Below, one piece after another: positions 26,214-34,218 of a stretch of DNA of 64,000 nt. A model generated the notes under the pieces. The model saw nothing but the letters and a program-made list of their open reading frames with translations, ran no database searches and was not told the origin of the DNA. Position 1 is the first letter of the stretch. Each line of letters starts with the position of its first letter. Source of the DNA: JBBDXS01 sp040902195 (GTDB lineage: Bacteria > Chloroflexota > Dehalococcoidia > DSTF01 > RBG-16-68-14); contig JBBDXS010000013.1 of NCBI GenBank assembly GCA_040902195.1, positions 1 through 64,000 on the forward strand, read 5' to 3'. The position numbers were made by a program, and so were the translations under genes.

Positions 26214-27482
26214 CTAGGTGCCTTCTTCCCAGCTCGACAGGTACTTGCGCTGTTCATCAGTCAGCGTGTCGATCTCCACGTCGAGCGCTGCCAGCTTGAG
26301 CCGCGCGATCTCCTCATCAATCTCGCGCGGGACCGGGTAGACAGCGACGGCCAGCCGCTTCTCCTGGTGCACGATGTGTTCGACACACAACGCCTGGTTC
26401 GCGAAGCTCATGTCCATCACGCTGGCCGGGTGCCCTTCCGCGGCGACGAGGTTGATCAAGCGGCCTTCGCCCAGCAAGAAGATGCGCCGGCCGTCGCCCA
26501 GCCGGAACTCCTCGACGAAGGGCCGTATGACGCGCCGGCCCTCGGCCATGCCCTCGAGCGCGCCGATGTTCAGCTCGACGTTGAAGTGCCCGGAATTCGC
26601 GAGGATGGCTCCGTCCTTCATCGCCTCCATGTGGTGGCCATCGATGGCGTGGATGTCGCCCGTAATGCTGATGAAGATGTCGCCGATGGCGGCTGCGTCT
26701 TGCATCGGCATGACGCGGTAGCCGTCCATCACCGCCTCGAGCGCGCGCAGCGGGTCGACTTCGATGACGATGACCTGCGAGCCCATACCGCGCGCGCGCA
26801 TCGCGACGCCACGGCCACACCAGCCGTAGCCCACTACAACGACCTGCTTGCCGGCCCACAGGATATTCGTCGCGCGCGTAATACCGTCGAGCGTGCTCTG
26901 ACCCGTACCGTAGCGGTTGTCGAAGAGGTGCTTCGTGTTCGCCTCGTTCACCGCGACGATCGGGTACTTGAGCGCGCCGTCCTGCGCCATCGCCCGCAAG
27001 CGAATGACGCCCGTCGTCGTTTCCTCCGTGCCGCCGATGACGTTGTCGATCAGGTCGGTGCGCTCGCGGTGGATAGTCGCGACGAGGTCCGCGCCGTCAT
27101 CGAGCGTGATCTGCGGCGCGTGCTCCAGCACCTGGTGCAGATGCTTGTAGTACGTCGCGTCGTCCTCCCCCTTGATCGAATACGTCGGGATCCCGTACTC
27201 GGCCACGAGCGCCGCCGCGACGTCGTCTTGCGTGCTGAGCGGGTTGCTGGCGCAGACCTCCAGCTCCGCCCCGCCGTCGCGTAGCGCCAGCGCGAGGTTC
27301 GCCGTCTCCGTCGTAACGTGCAAACAGGCCGAGAGACGCACGCCGCGGAGCGGCTGCTCCTTCGCGAACCGCTCGCGGATCTGGCGCATGACCGGCATTT
27401 CGCGCGCCGCCCACTCGATCCGCCTCACGCCTTCCTCGGCGAGGCGCAGGTCCTTGACATCGGAACTCAGTTCTTTGACCAC
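26214..27482 (-). CDS. ahcY: S-adenosylhomocysteine hydrolase
   Basis: AhcY splits S-adenosylhomocysteine into adenosine and homocysteine and so relieves product inhibition of methyltransferases. The 422-residue enzyme has LSACLHVTTETANLA, NEANTKHLFDNRYGTGQS and the NAD-binding GYGWCGRG. Short-form length, without the insertion seen in some mesophilic enzymes. GTG start immediately after the DJ-1 gene stop. Confidence 0.97.
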   Translation of the reverse strand: MVKELSSDVKDLRLAEEGVRRIEWAAREMPVMRQIRERFAKEQPLRGVRLSACLHVTTETANLALALRDGGAELEVCASNPLSTQDDVAAALVAEYGIPTYSIKGEDDATYYKHLHQVLEHAPQITLDDGADLVATIHRERTDLIDNVIGGTEETTTGVIRLRAMAQDGALKYPIVAVNEANTKHLFDNRYGTGQSTLDGITRATNILWAGKQVVVVGYGWCGRGVAMRARGMGSQVIVIEVDPLRALEAVMDGYRVMPMQDAAAIGDIFISITGDIHAIDGHHMEAMKDGAILANSGHFNVELNIGALEGMAEGRRVIRPFVEEFRLGDGRRIFLLGEGRLINLVAAEGHPASVMDMSFANQALCVEHIVHQEKRLAVAVYPVPREIDEEIARLKLAALDVEIDTLTDEQRKYLSSWEEGT

Positions 27483-28109
27483 TTAGCTAGCTCCTTTTCC
27501 GGCAGCCACGCCCGCCCCTTCCGCGTACGGTGGCTCCGGATAGTACTCCATCAGCTTTTGTACGTTTCGAGCCGCCTCTTCGTCCTTGAGCTGCCCGATG
27601 AGATACAGCGCCATGTCGATGCCCGCGGAGACACCCGCCGCCGTCACGACGTTGCCGTCGCGCACGAAGCGCTCCTCAGCCACCGTCACGCCCGGCTCCT
27701 CCCGCAGCCGGTCGATCGACGCCCAGTGCGTCGTCGCCCGGCGTCCCTTCAGGAAGCCGGCCCGACTCAAGATGAACGCTCCCGTGCACACCGATGTTAC
27801 CCACTGGCAGCGCTCGCCCTGGCGCCGCACGAAGTCGATCATCGTCGCGTTTTCGACCTCCTCCCGCGTGCTCACGCCACCAGGCACAAGCAGCGCATCG
27901 AGCTGCGGGCAGTTGTCGAACGAGAAGTCGACCGCGACGCGCAGCGCGAGGCCCGCGCTCACCGGCTGGCCGGTCTGCGAAACGGTCACGACGCGCCACG
28001 TCTTGTCGATGTACTTCGCGAACATCGCCAGCGCCTCGTACGGGCCGACGAAGTCGAGCTCCTCTGCGCCCTCGAACAGGATGATACCGATCGTCCGTTG
28101 CTCTGTCAT
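27483..28109 (-). CDS. DJ-1/PfpI-family protein (isonitrile-hydratase-like)
   Basis: A 208-residue glutamine-amidotransferase-fold protein. The nucleophile elbow reads SVCTGAF with the catalytic-type Cys, and the early EGAEELDFVGPYE supplies the conserved Glu. This pattern is closest to isonitrile hydratase-type members, but glyoxalase or chaperone roles are possible. Its place in a SAM-cycle operon is not explained by a known reaction. Confidence 0.8.
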   Translation of the reverse strand: MTEQRTIGIILFEGAEELDFVGPYEALAMFAKYIDKTWRVVTVSQTGQPVSAGLALRVAVDFSFDNCPQLDALLVPGGVSTREEVENATMIDFVRRQGERCQWVTSVCTGAFILSRAGFLKGRRATTHWASIDRLREEPGVTVAEERFVRDGNVVTAAGVSAGIDMALYLIGQLKDEEAARNVQKLMEYYPEPPYAEGAGVAAGKGAS

Positions 28110-28121
28110 CGAACCATCCCC

Positions 28122-29024
28122 TTACCCCCGCAGGCTCACGAGCTCCGCGCCATAGCGGCGTCCCCGTAGCGACGCGACGAGCCTTCGCACCACGGCGCCC
28201 GCCCCGCGATCGCGGCGCACCGCCGCGCCCTCGATCAGCCGGCCTATCTCTCGATACCCCAGACGCTCGTACGCACGCACCGCGGGTACGTTGCGCGGGT
28301 CGACGCTCAATACCACCTCTCTGCACGTCGTCAGCAGTTCGCGGGTTACGATGCTCGTGACGAGCGCGGCGCGGCCGCGGTTGCGATACGCCGGGTGCGT
28401 AAACACGTTGCCGATCACGCCGATACCGTCGACGGCAGAGACCACGTGCGTACCCGCGACCGAGACGAGCCGGCCGTCTTCGTACGTGCCGTAGTAGAAG
28501 GCGTCCTCGATATTGTCCGAGCTGTAGTACGCCGGCGTGCCGTCCGAGCGATAGAGACGGTTGATCTCGTGCACATTGCGCCCGTGCATGCGCAGCGCGT
28601 TACCCTCGACCGGACGGAATGTCTCACGGTCGACGAGCATGCGCGCCATGCTCTGCCGCTCCGACAGGCGGTAGTATCGCTGCGCCATCGCGAGATGATG
28701 CACCTGGCAGGTCAGGAATGTGTGACGCGGGCCGGGATGCAGCCGGAACAGCGCCTCCAGCGCCTCGATGGAGCCCAGCGCGAACAGCGCGTTACCGAGG
28801 CCCCCGTGCGAGTGCAACAGCAGCGCCTCGCCGCCCGCCCCGCGCGAGACGAACCACTCGCTGCGTGCGAACAGCCTCGGCTGAAGCTGCCCCAGCGCGT
28901 ACGCCGCGTACGAGCGGTGCGGCGCCATGATCGCGCGCAGCTCGTCCTCGCTGCGCAGCGGCCGCACGAGATAGTCGGCTCGCGCGCGCGCGCCGATGCG
29001 TCCCTGAAGCGGCCGTTCCGCCAT
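28122..29024 (-). CDS. GNAT-family N-acetyltransferase
   Basis: A 300-residue protein whose C-terminal half is a GNAT domain with the acetyl-CoA loop HPAYRNRGRAALVTS and the VDPRNVPAVRAYERLGY end. The N-terminal half is a degenerate GNAT-like or family-specific region. Substrate unknown. One base separates it from mtnP, so it is clearly co-transcribed with the methionine-salvage genes. Confidence 0.85.
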   Translation of the reverse strand: MAERPLQGRIGARARADYLVRPLRSEDELRAIMAPHRSYAAYALGQLQPRLFARSEWFVSRGAGGEALLLHSHGGLGNALFALGSIEALEALFRLHPGPRHTFLTCQVHHLAMAQRYYRLSERQSMARMLVDRETFRPVEGNALRMHGRNVHEINRLYRSDGTPAYYSSDNIEDAFYYGTYEDGRLVSVAGTHVVSAVDGIGVIGNVFTHPAYRNRGRAALVTSIVTRELLTTCREVVLSVDPRNVPAVRAYERLGYREIGRLIEGAAVRRDRGAGAVVRRLVASLRGRRYGAELVSLRG

Positions 29025-29903
29025 CTAGCTCCCCACCTCTATCTGCACGTACTTCCCGATGATCGGCGCTAGCTTGCGCTTCGTTTCCAGCGGTATGCGG
29101 TCGCGCGCGGTGATCAGCGCTTTCTCCAACGCCAAGCCGCACGCGCAGCTTCGCTCCGCCGGCAGATTGGCGAGCGCAGCGGCGGTGACTAGCTTGCCCT
29201 TGCCAATGTTCTCGAGCATGTTCTTGATGATGATATCCGCGGACACCGGCGCTTCCGTTTCGTGCCAGACGTCGTAGTCAGTGACGAGCGTGAGGCCGCC
29301 GTAGCACATCTCCGCCTCGCGCGCGAGCTTCGCTTCGGGCAGCGCCGTCATGCCGATGATGTCCGCGTTCCACGAGCGGTAGAGCGCCGCCTCGGCCTTT
29401 GTCGAAAACGCCGGGCCTTCGACGACGACCAACGTACCTCCGCGATGGCACGTAACGTCGTTCGCCTTCGCCGCGTCGACGAGCACGTCGCGCATCACGG
29501 GGCAGAACGGCTCATCGAACGAAATGTGCCCGACGAGCCCTTCGCCGAAGAACGTGTGCGTCCTGCTAAACGTCCGGTCGAGCAGTTGGTCCGGCACAAC
29601 GAAGTGGTAGGGCGCCATCTCCTCGCGCAGGCTACCGACCGCGCTAATCGCAATGATGCGCTCGACGCCGAGGTCCTTCAGCGCCCAGATGTTCGCGTGC
29701 GACGGCACTTCCGTCGGCAAGATGCGGTGTCCCAGGCCGTGGCGCGGCACGAAGGCTATTCGCGTGCCGCTGAGCGTGCCCAGCACGATCGCGTCGCTTG
29801 TGGCGCCGTAGGGCGTGTCGGGGCGTATCTCCTCGATGTCCGTCAGACCCTCCAGCTGGTAAAAGCCGGACCCGCCGATCACGCCGATCTTCGCCTCGCT
29901 CAC
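29025..29903 (-). CDS. mtnP: S-methyl-5'-thioadenosine phosphorylase
   Basis: Phosphorolysis of methylthioadenosine, the by-product of polyamine synthesis, to adenine and methylthioribose 1-phosphate. The 292-residue product starts VSEAKIGVIGGSGFY from a GTG at 29903. SAVGSL and TDYDVWHE (MTAP-type substrate motif) support MTAP over purine nucleoside phosphorylase. The GTG overlaps the stop of the small ORF before it. Confidence 0.92.
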   Translation of the reverse strand: MSEAKIGVIGGSGFYQLEGLTDIEEIRPDTPYGATSDAIVLGTLSGTRIAFVPRHGLGHRILPTEVPSHANIWALKDLGVERIIAISAVGSLREEMAPYHFVVPDQLLDRTFSRTHTFFGEGLVGHISFDEPFCPVMRDVLVDAAKANDVTCHRGGTLVVVEGPAFSTKAEAALYRSWNADIIGMTALPEAKLAREAEMCYGGLTLVTDYDVWHETEAPVSADIIIKNMLENIGKGKLVTAAALANLPAERSCACGLALEKALITARDRIPLETKRKLAPIIGKYVQIEVGS

Positions 29904-30037
29904 GCGTGCGCCTCCACCGGCTGCCTGAGCGCGCGCAACGAGGCTGCGTCCGGCGCGGCTTGCGCGGCCGCGATCGTGCGCGCCAGCACCCACGAGAGGT
30001 TCACCGCGGTCATCGGCGTTACGGACATTTGTTCCAT
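29900..30037 (-). CDS. Small unknown ORF directly after the SAM riboswitch
   Basis: A 45-residue frame (MEQMSVTPMTAVNLSWVLA...) begins 14 bases after the terminator U-tract and its TGA overlaps the mtnP GTG by four bases, the usual sign of coupled translation. The ribosome site is weak and the start could be the Met three codons on. I recognise no family. It may be a real micro-protein or merely a coupling leader. The longer upstream extension runs through the riboswitch and is not coding. Confidence 0.4.
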   Translation of the reverse strand: MEQMSVTPMTAVNLSWVLARTIAAAQAAPDAASLRALRQPVEAHA

Positions 30038-30050
30038 GATTTCGCGATCA

Positions 30051-30079
30051 AAAAAAGCTTCTCCGTGGTAGGGAGAAGC
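30051..30079 (-). terminator. Intrinsic terminator of the SAM-I riboswitch
   Basis: On the minus strand GCTTCTCC, a 7-base loop, GGAGAAGC and six Ts form a textbook terminator 22 bases after the riboswitch P1 stem. The segment GGGAGAG at the aptamer 3' side can pair with TTCTCCC of the terminator's 5' arm, giving a plausible antiterminator when SAM is absent. Confidence 0.9.
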
Positions 30080-30100
30080 ATTCCGAAATTCGAAACGATT

Positions 30101-30224
30101 CCTCTCATCTCTCCCTTCCCCCTTCGCTGGGGGCCGGGTCGGAGTTGGCACCGGTTCACTTCCTGAGGAAGAGTCGGTTGCCGGGCTTCTTCGGGCCGTT
30201 CCCTCCACCACTCTGGATAAGAGT
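30101..30224 (-). ncRNA. SAM-I (S-box) riboswitch
   Basis: The minus strand carries the S-box core: CUUAUC, GAGGGAACGGCCCG, GAAGCCCGGCAACC, then GGUGCCAACUCC, and the closing strand GAUGAGAG. P1 pairs CUCUUAUC (30223-30216) with GAUGAGAG (30109-30102). It lies between a sigma70 promoter and an intrinsic terminator, ahead of mtnP-ahcY-metK, so SAM should promote termination. Recognition is by consensus match read by eye. Confidence 0.95.
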
Positions 30225-30251
30225 TGGCGCAATATTCAGTTGTCGTAACGA

Positions 30252-30280
30252 AATATACGCCAGGAATCCTAAGCCGTCAA
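30252..30280 (-). promoter_or_regulatory. Sigma70 promoter of the SAM-cycle operon
   Basis: Minus-strand TTGACG (30280-30275) and TATATT (30257-30252) with a 17-base spacer. The predicted start near 30245 leaves about 20 nt before the riboswitch P1. Confidence 0.82.
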
Positions 30281-30342
30281 GGATGCGCCGCCCGCCCCAG
30301 GCGAGGCCCGGAAGGCCCATCCCGGCCAGCGGCCTGTCCTGG

Positions 30343-30657
30343 CTAAGGCAGTCCTACCTGGATTTCCTTGCCCTCTACGCGCACGTCGTACGTTGGCGCA
30401 TTCTCCTCCGGCGGCGGTCCTTTCACCTCGCCCGTTGTCACGTCGAACTCGCCGCTGTGCCAGGGGCACGTCACGATGTTTCCGTCGAGCTCGCCCTCGC
30501 CCAGCGGCCCGCCCATGTGCGTGCACTCGCCTCCGATGGCGTAGTACGTGCCGCTTACGTTCGCGAGGCATATCTGCGAACCGTCCTCAAGCTCGATCTG
30601 CTTTAGCTCACCGGGCGCTAGCTCATCCACCTTTGCGACGCTCTTGAACTCAGACAT
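30343..30657 (-). CDS. Rieske [2Fe-2S] ferredoxin-like protein
   Basis: A 104-residue single-domain Rieske protein. Cluster ligands are Cys45-x-His47 (CTHMGG) and Cys64-x2-His67 (CPWHSG), with the proline-rich ending GPPPEENAP. No signal or membrane anchor, so a soluble electron carrier. It is 11 bases downstream of the aldehyde ferredoxin oxidoreductase and probably serves as its redox partner; this partnership is an inference from context. Confidence 0.9.
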   Translation of the reverse strand: MSEFKSVAKVDELAPGELKQIELEDGSQICLANVSGTYYAIGGECTHMGGPLGEGELDGNIVTCPWHSGEFDVTTGEVKGPPPEENAPTYDVRVEGKEIQVGLP

Positions 30658-30668
30658 GGCTTCCTCCT

Positions 30669-32357
30669 CTACAGCGTGTCCCAGAACGTATCGATCAGCT
30701 CCGCTGGCAGATCGAAGACGGCATCTCCGTCCGTTGTGTGCAGCGGCTCGGTCCGCAGAAACGTGGGGATTTCGTCCGCGTCGCGTCCGAAGCCTGCTCC
30801 AAGGTTGAACTCGCGCTCGTCGCGCATGCAGCGCCGGCCCATCTCGAGCGCGTCCTCCGCGGTCCACGCGACGCCGTGCTGCGCGCTAACGAAGCGCGCC
30901 ATATCTTCCGCCGCCGGGTTTGCGAACTGGCACAGCCCGACCGAGTCGAGCGCGGCCATCACCGCCTGCTCGAGTTGCGACGACTTCAGGTACGTCTCGT
31001 CCGTGACGCCGCGCGCCGTGACGAGGCCGGCGGTGTGGTCCGCCCCCTGCGGGCTCGTTGCGTAGGTGATGCCCATCGCCTTCAGCGTGCGCGGCTCCCA
31101 CGCGGGCAGCCCCATCCCCTTCACCGCCGGTATCCGCTCGATGCCGTAGTGCCGCGCGACGGCGACGGTCCCGCTCCCGAGCAGCTTCCCTAGCTCCGTC
31201 CCGTCGCGGACCTCTTCGAGCAACTCGAGCGTGCGCTGCCAGTCGCCGAACTTCGCGACGCCCGCCTCCATCGCGACACCGATCGCGTTTCCCATCTCGA
31301 TCGTGTCGAGGCCGATGTCGTCGCAGAGGCGGTCGAGCTGCGCGACGGCGTCGAGATTGTCGATCTCGAGGTTCGCGCCGAGCAGCGTGATCGTCTCGAA
31401 CTCCAGCGCGCTCGTGACATGCTCTCCGCGCTCGTCGTTGAACAAGATCGCGCACTTGATGATGCAGCCTGCCATGCACGGTAGCATCTTGCCGCCGCGC
31501 TCCGGCGCCAGCTCCGCGATGCGCTGCCCGCTGATCTTCTCGCCGCCCGCGAACGTCCCGAGCCGGTGGTTGCGCGTCGGCAGGCTGGCAACCTGGTCGC
31601 GATTGACGAACTTCAGCACGCCCGCTGTCCCATACGTCGACATGTTCTTCGTGCGTGGGTCGTCCAGCGTCGTCTTCGAGAATCCGATGACGAGGGCGCG
31701 GTAGGCGTCCTTATCGACGGCCTCGACGTTCTTCGCGCCGCCGTCGTCCACGACGATCGCTTTGATTCGTTTCGAGCCCATCAGCGCGCCCAGGCCTCCG
31801 CGCGCGGCATGGCGCGTCGGGCGGCCCTCTGGATCGTTCACGGCGATCGACGCCGCGCCGAGCTGCTGCTCGCCCGCCGGACCGATGCACACAACGGACT
31901 GCGTGCGCGAATTCTCGAGCAGGCGCGCGACCGTCTCGTACGTCCCCTGCCCTACGAGACCCTCCGGCGCGTCCTCGAGCCGCGCGCCGTCGCTATCGAT
32001 GCGCAACACGCGCCAGCTCCCGTCCGCGGGGTGGCCTTCAATGATGCAGGCCTTGATATCGAGGCGCGACAGGCGGTGCCCCAGCGTGCCGCCGACGTTG
32101 GCTTCCTTGCAGCCGTTCATCAGCGGACTCTTGCCGCCGAACGACGTCCGGCCGGACGTTGTCGCGGCCGTGCCGCCGAGCAGCCCCGGTGCGACGACCA
32201 GCTTGTTCTCCGGTCCGAGCGGGTCACTCTGCGGGGGCACCTCTCGCAGCACGATACGCGACGTGAGCGCGCGCCCGCCCAGAGACCGGTACTCCTCCGG
32301 CGCTTCCATCTGCGAGACCGAGAGGCCGTTCAGGCTGACGCGCAATACAGACGGCAT
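30669..32357 (-). CDS. Aldehyde ferredoxin oxidoreductase family protein
   Basis: AOR enzymes oxidise aldehydes or reduce acids using a tungsten- or molybdenum-pterin and a [4Fe-4S] cluster. At 562 residues it is a little short. The N-terminal pterin-binding GGRALTSR and GRTSFGGKSP regions and the cluster ligands Cys294-x3-Cys298-x3-Cys302 with a later DSVGLC are present. The C-x3-C-x3-C spacing differs from classic C-x2-C and belongs to the 'CMxGC' subgroup. No ribosome site is obvious; a TATCCT lies nine bases before the ATG, suggesting a leaderless message. Confidence 0.9.
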   Translation of the reverse strand: MPSVLRVSLNGLSVSQMEAPEEYRSLGGRALTSRIVLREVPPQSDPLGPENKLVVAPGLLGGTAATTSGRTSFGGKSPLMNGCKEANVGGTLGHRLSRLDIKACIIEGHPADGSWRVLRIDSDGARLEDAPEGLVGQGTYETVARLLENSRTQSVVCIGPAGEQQLGAASIAVNDPEGRPTRHAARGGLGALMGSKRIKAIVVDDGGAKNVEAVDKDAYRALVIGFSKTTLDDPRTKNMSTYGTAGVLKFVNRDQVASLPTRNHRLGTFAGGEKISGQRIAELAPERGGKMLPCMAGCIIKCAILFNDERGEHVTSALEFETITLLGANLEIDNLDAVAQLDRLCDDIGLDTIEMGNAIGVAMEAGVAKFGDWQRTLELLEEVRDGTELGKLLGSGTVAVARHYGIERIPAVKGMGLPAWEPRTLKAMGITYATSPQGADHTAGLVTARGVTDETYLKSSQLEQAVMAALDSVGLCQFANPAAEDMARFVSAQHGVAWTAEDALEMGRRCMRDEREFNLGAGFGRDADEIPTFLRTEPLHTTDGDAVFDLPAELIDTFWDTL

Positions 32358-32459
32358 AGCTGCTATAGGATACCCCAGCGTGAATACTAGGGCCTGCGCA
32401 GTACCACGGCCGACTTCGAACCTCGAGCCTCGAACTTCGGGGCCTCGGTGACTCCGGCG

Positions 32460-32939
32460 CTACTGGGCGATCACTTGGTCTCCGACGCGGATGACGCCGT
32501 CGGTCAGGATGTCGGCGCGCAGGCCGCCTCGATGGATGAGGCCGAGCCGTATCTTGTCCTTCTGCGCCTCATCGACCAACGTTGCCATGTGATTGCAGGG
32601 TTCGCTCAGGCGCACGCCGCGCAAGCGCACGTCGCCGACGCGGAACTCTTTGCCGATCAGGTGGTTGAGCGGTACGCCGCGCGTCACGATATTGCGCCTC
32701 GCGTCCGTACTGACGATCTTCACACCATAGTCGCGCTCCAGCGCCTCGATCGCTTCCTCCTCGATCAGCGTGACTTCGCGGCCCGTCGTCTTCGGGTTAT
32801 CGGTGAAGGTGCCCATCTTCAAGAAATAACGGTCGCCCTCCAGACCCCGTCCGGCGACGGCGTTGGCCTGCTCCACAACCGTCATCGGCTGGGCGCCGTC
32901 GGGCGTGATAGCGATCGACACGACCGTTCCTGCGCTCAT
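32460..32939 (-). CDS. MOSC-domain protein
   Basis: A 159-residue stand-alone MOSC domain with the conserved LSEPCNHM Cys motif and GRGLEGDRYF. MOSC domains handle sulfur of the molybdenum cofactor or carry it. The position just upstream of an AOR-family gene supports a cofactor role for that enzyme. The ATG is preceded by AGGAGTC. Confidence 0.88.
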   Translation of the reverse strand: MSAGTVVSIAITPDGAQPMTVVEQANAVAGRGLEGDRYFLKMGTFTDNPKTTGREVTLIEEEAIEALERDYGVKIVSTDARRNIVTRGVPLNHLIGKEFRVGDVRLRGVRLSEPCNHMATLVDEAQKDKIRLGLIHRGGLRADILTDGVIRVGDQVIAQ

Positions 32940-33031
32940 GACCAGACTCCTCTATCCAGGATTACCTACGTACAGAGAGTATAGGATTCTCCCCTCCAGC
33001 GCGGCAAGCGAGGGCGCTATACTACCCCCGG

Positions 33032-33367
33032 ATGTTCCGCATCATCCCGCATCGAGCGCTCGTTGAGCCCCACGCCACCGTCACCAACGTCGCGACGGAG
33101 GGCGACGCTGCGCGCGCCACGCTGCGCATCGATGGGCTGCTCTGTAGCGCCTGCGCCGCGAACGTACGCGGCCGGCTCGAACGGCTGGACGGCGTCTCGA
33201 GCGCGCAGGTCGACCTCGAACGCGGGCAGGCCTGCGTCGATTACGACCCGGCGCGTGCCACGCCCGATGGCCTCGTTGCCGCCGTCGAGGGCGCGGTGAT
33301 CCTGCGCCCGCTGCGACGCCTGCTCGCAACGCTCGCTGGGCATTCTGCGACACGGAGGTCCGCATGA
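33032..33367 (+). CDS. Heavy-metal-associated (HMA) domain protein
   Basis: A 111-residue protein with one ferredoxin-like HMA domain; the metal-binding pair is Cys38-x2-Cys41 in LLCSACAANV. It resembles copper chaperones but has an extra N-terminal 25 residues and a basic C-terminus. TATACT at 33018-33023 ends eight bases before the ATG and there is no ribosome site, so the message may be leaderless. Overlaps the nfo start. Confidence 0.82.
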   Translation: MFRIIPHRALVEPHATVTNVATEGDAARATLRIDGLLCSACAANVRGRLERLDGVSSAQVDLERGQACVDYDPARATPDGLVAAVEGAVILRPLRRLLATLAGHSATRRSA

Positions 33368-34218
33368 AAGTAGGCGCGCACGTTTCGTCCTCGGGAGGCC
33401 TGAGCACCGCGTTCGAGCGCGCGCAAGCCATCGGCGCGGAGACGATCCAGATCTTCGGCGCACCACCGAAGGTCTGGAAGCGGCGCATCATTCGCCCGGA
33501 CGAATGCGCTGCGTTCAAGCAAGGGATCAAGGACTCCGGCATCGAGCCCGTCTTCATCCACGGCACGTACTTGATCAACCTCGCGACGGGCGATCCCGAG
33601 ATGCTTAAGAAGTCCGAGGACGCGCTCGCAGGCGATCTCAACCTGGCCTCCGCAATCGGCGCGAAGGGCGTGATCTTTCACGTCGGCTCGCACAAGGGCG
33701 CCGGCTTCGACAAGATGCTCCCGCAGATCGCGAAGGCGATCAAGCGCGTCCTGAAGGCAACGCCCGTCGACGCGTGGATCATCCTTGAGAACAGCGCGGG
33801 CTCCGGCGACAGCATCGGCTCCAAGTTCGAGCACCTCGCCGCCATCATCGACAGCGTCAGCAGCCCCCGCGTCAAGGTCTGCATGGACACCGAGCACGCC
33901 TTCGCGTCCGGCTACAACCTGGCGGACAAGAAGGGCATCGAGGAGGCGATCAAGGAGTTCGAGAGCACCGTCGGGCTCGACCAGCTCGTCGCGGTGCACG
34001 CCAACGACTCGAAGATCCCGCTAGGAGGCGGCGTCGACCGCCACGATAACATCGGCGATGGGCACATTGGCGTCGCGGGCTTCGAGGTGATCATGGCGCA
34101 CAAGGCGTTTCGCAACGTGCCGTTTCTGCTCGAAGTGCCGGGCGTCGACAAGAGCGGCCCGGATAAGCCCAACGTCGACATGCTGAAGAAGATCCGCGCG
34201 AAAGTCGGCGCGCTCTAG
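33364..34218 (+). CDS. nfo: Endonuclease IV (AP endonuclease)
   Basis: Cuts 5' of abasic sites with a trinuclear zinc centre. The 284-residue TIM-barrel protein has the metal ligands in FIHGTY, FHVGSHKG, ILENSAG, CMDTEHAFASGY, VHANDSK, DRHDNIGDGHIG and LLEVPG. MDTEHAF carries Glu where many homologues have Cys; this is outside the ligand set. ATGA overlap with the HMA gene suggests co-expression. Confidence 0.95.
   Translation: MKVGAHVSSSGGLSTAFERAQAIGAETIQIFGAPPKVWKRRIIRPDECAAFKQGIKDSGIEPVFIHGTYLINLATGDPEMLKKSEDALAGDLNLASAIGAKGVIFHVGSHKGAGFDKMLPQIAKAIKRVLKATPVDAWIILENSAGSGDSIGSKFEHLAAIIDSVSSPRVKVCMDTEHAFASGYNLADKKGIEEAIKEFESTVGLDQLVAVHANDSKIPLGGGVDRHDNIGDGHIGVAGFEVIMAHKAFRNVPFLLEVPGVDKSGPDKPNVDMLKKIRAKVGAL

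Noticed and set aside
30038..30232. Long N-terminal extension of the small ORF before mtnP
   Set aside because: It runs through the SAM riboswitch and terminator, so it is chance coding.
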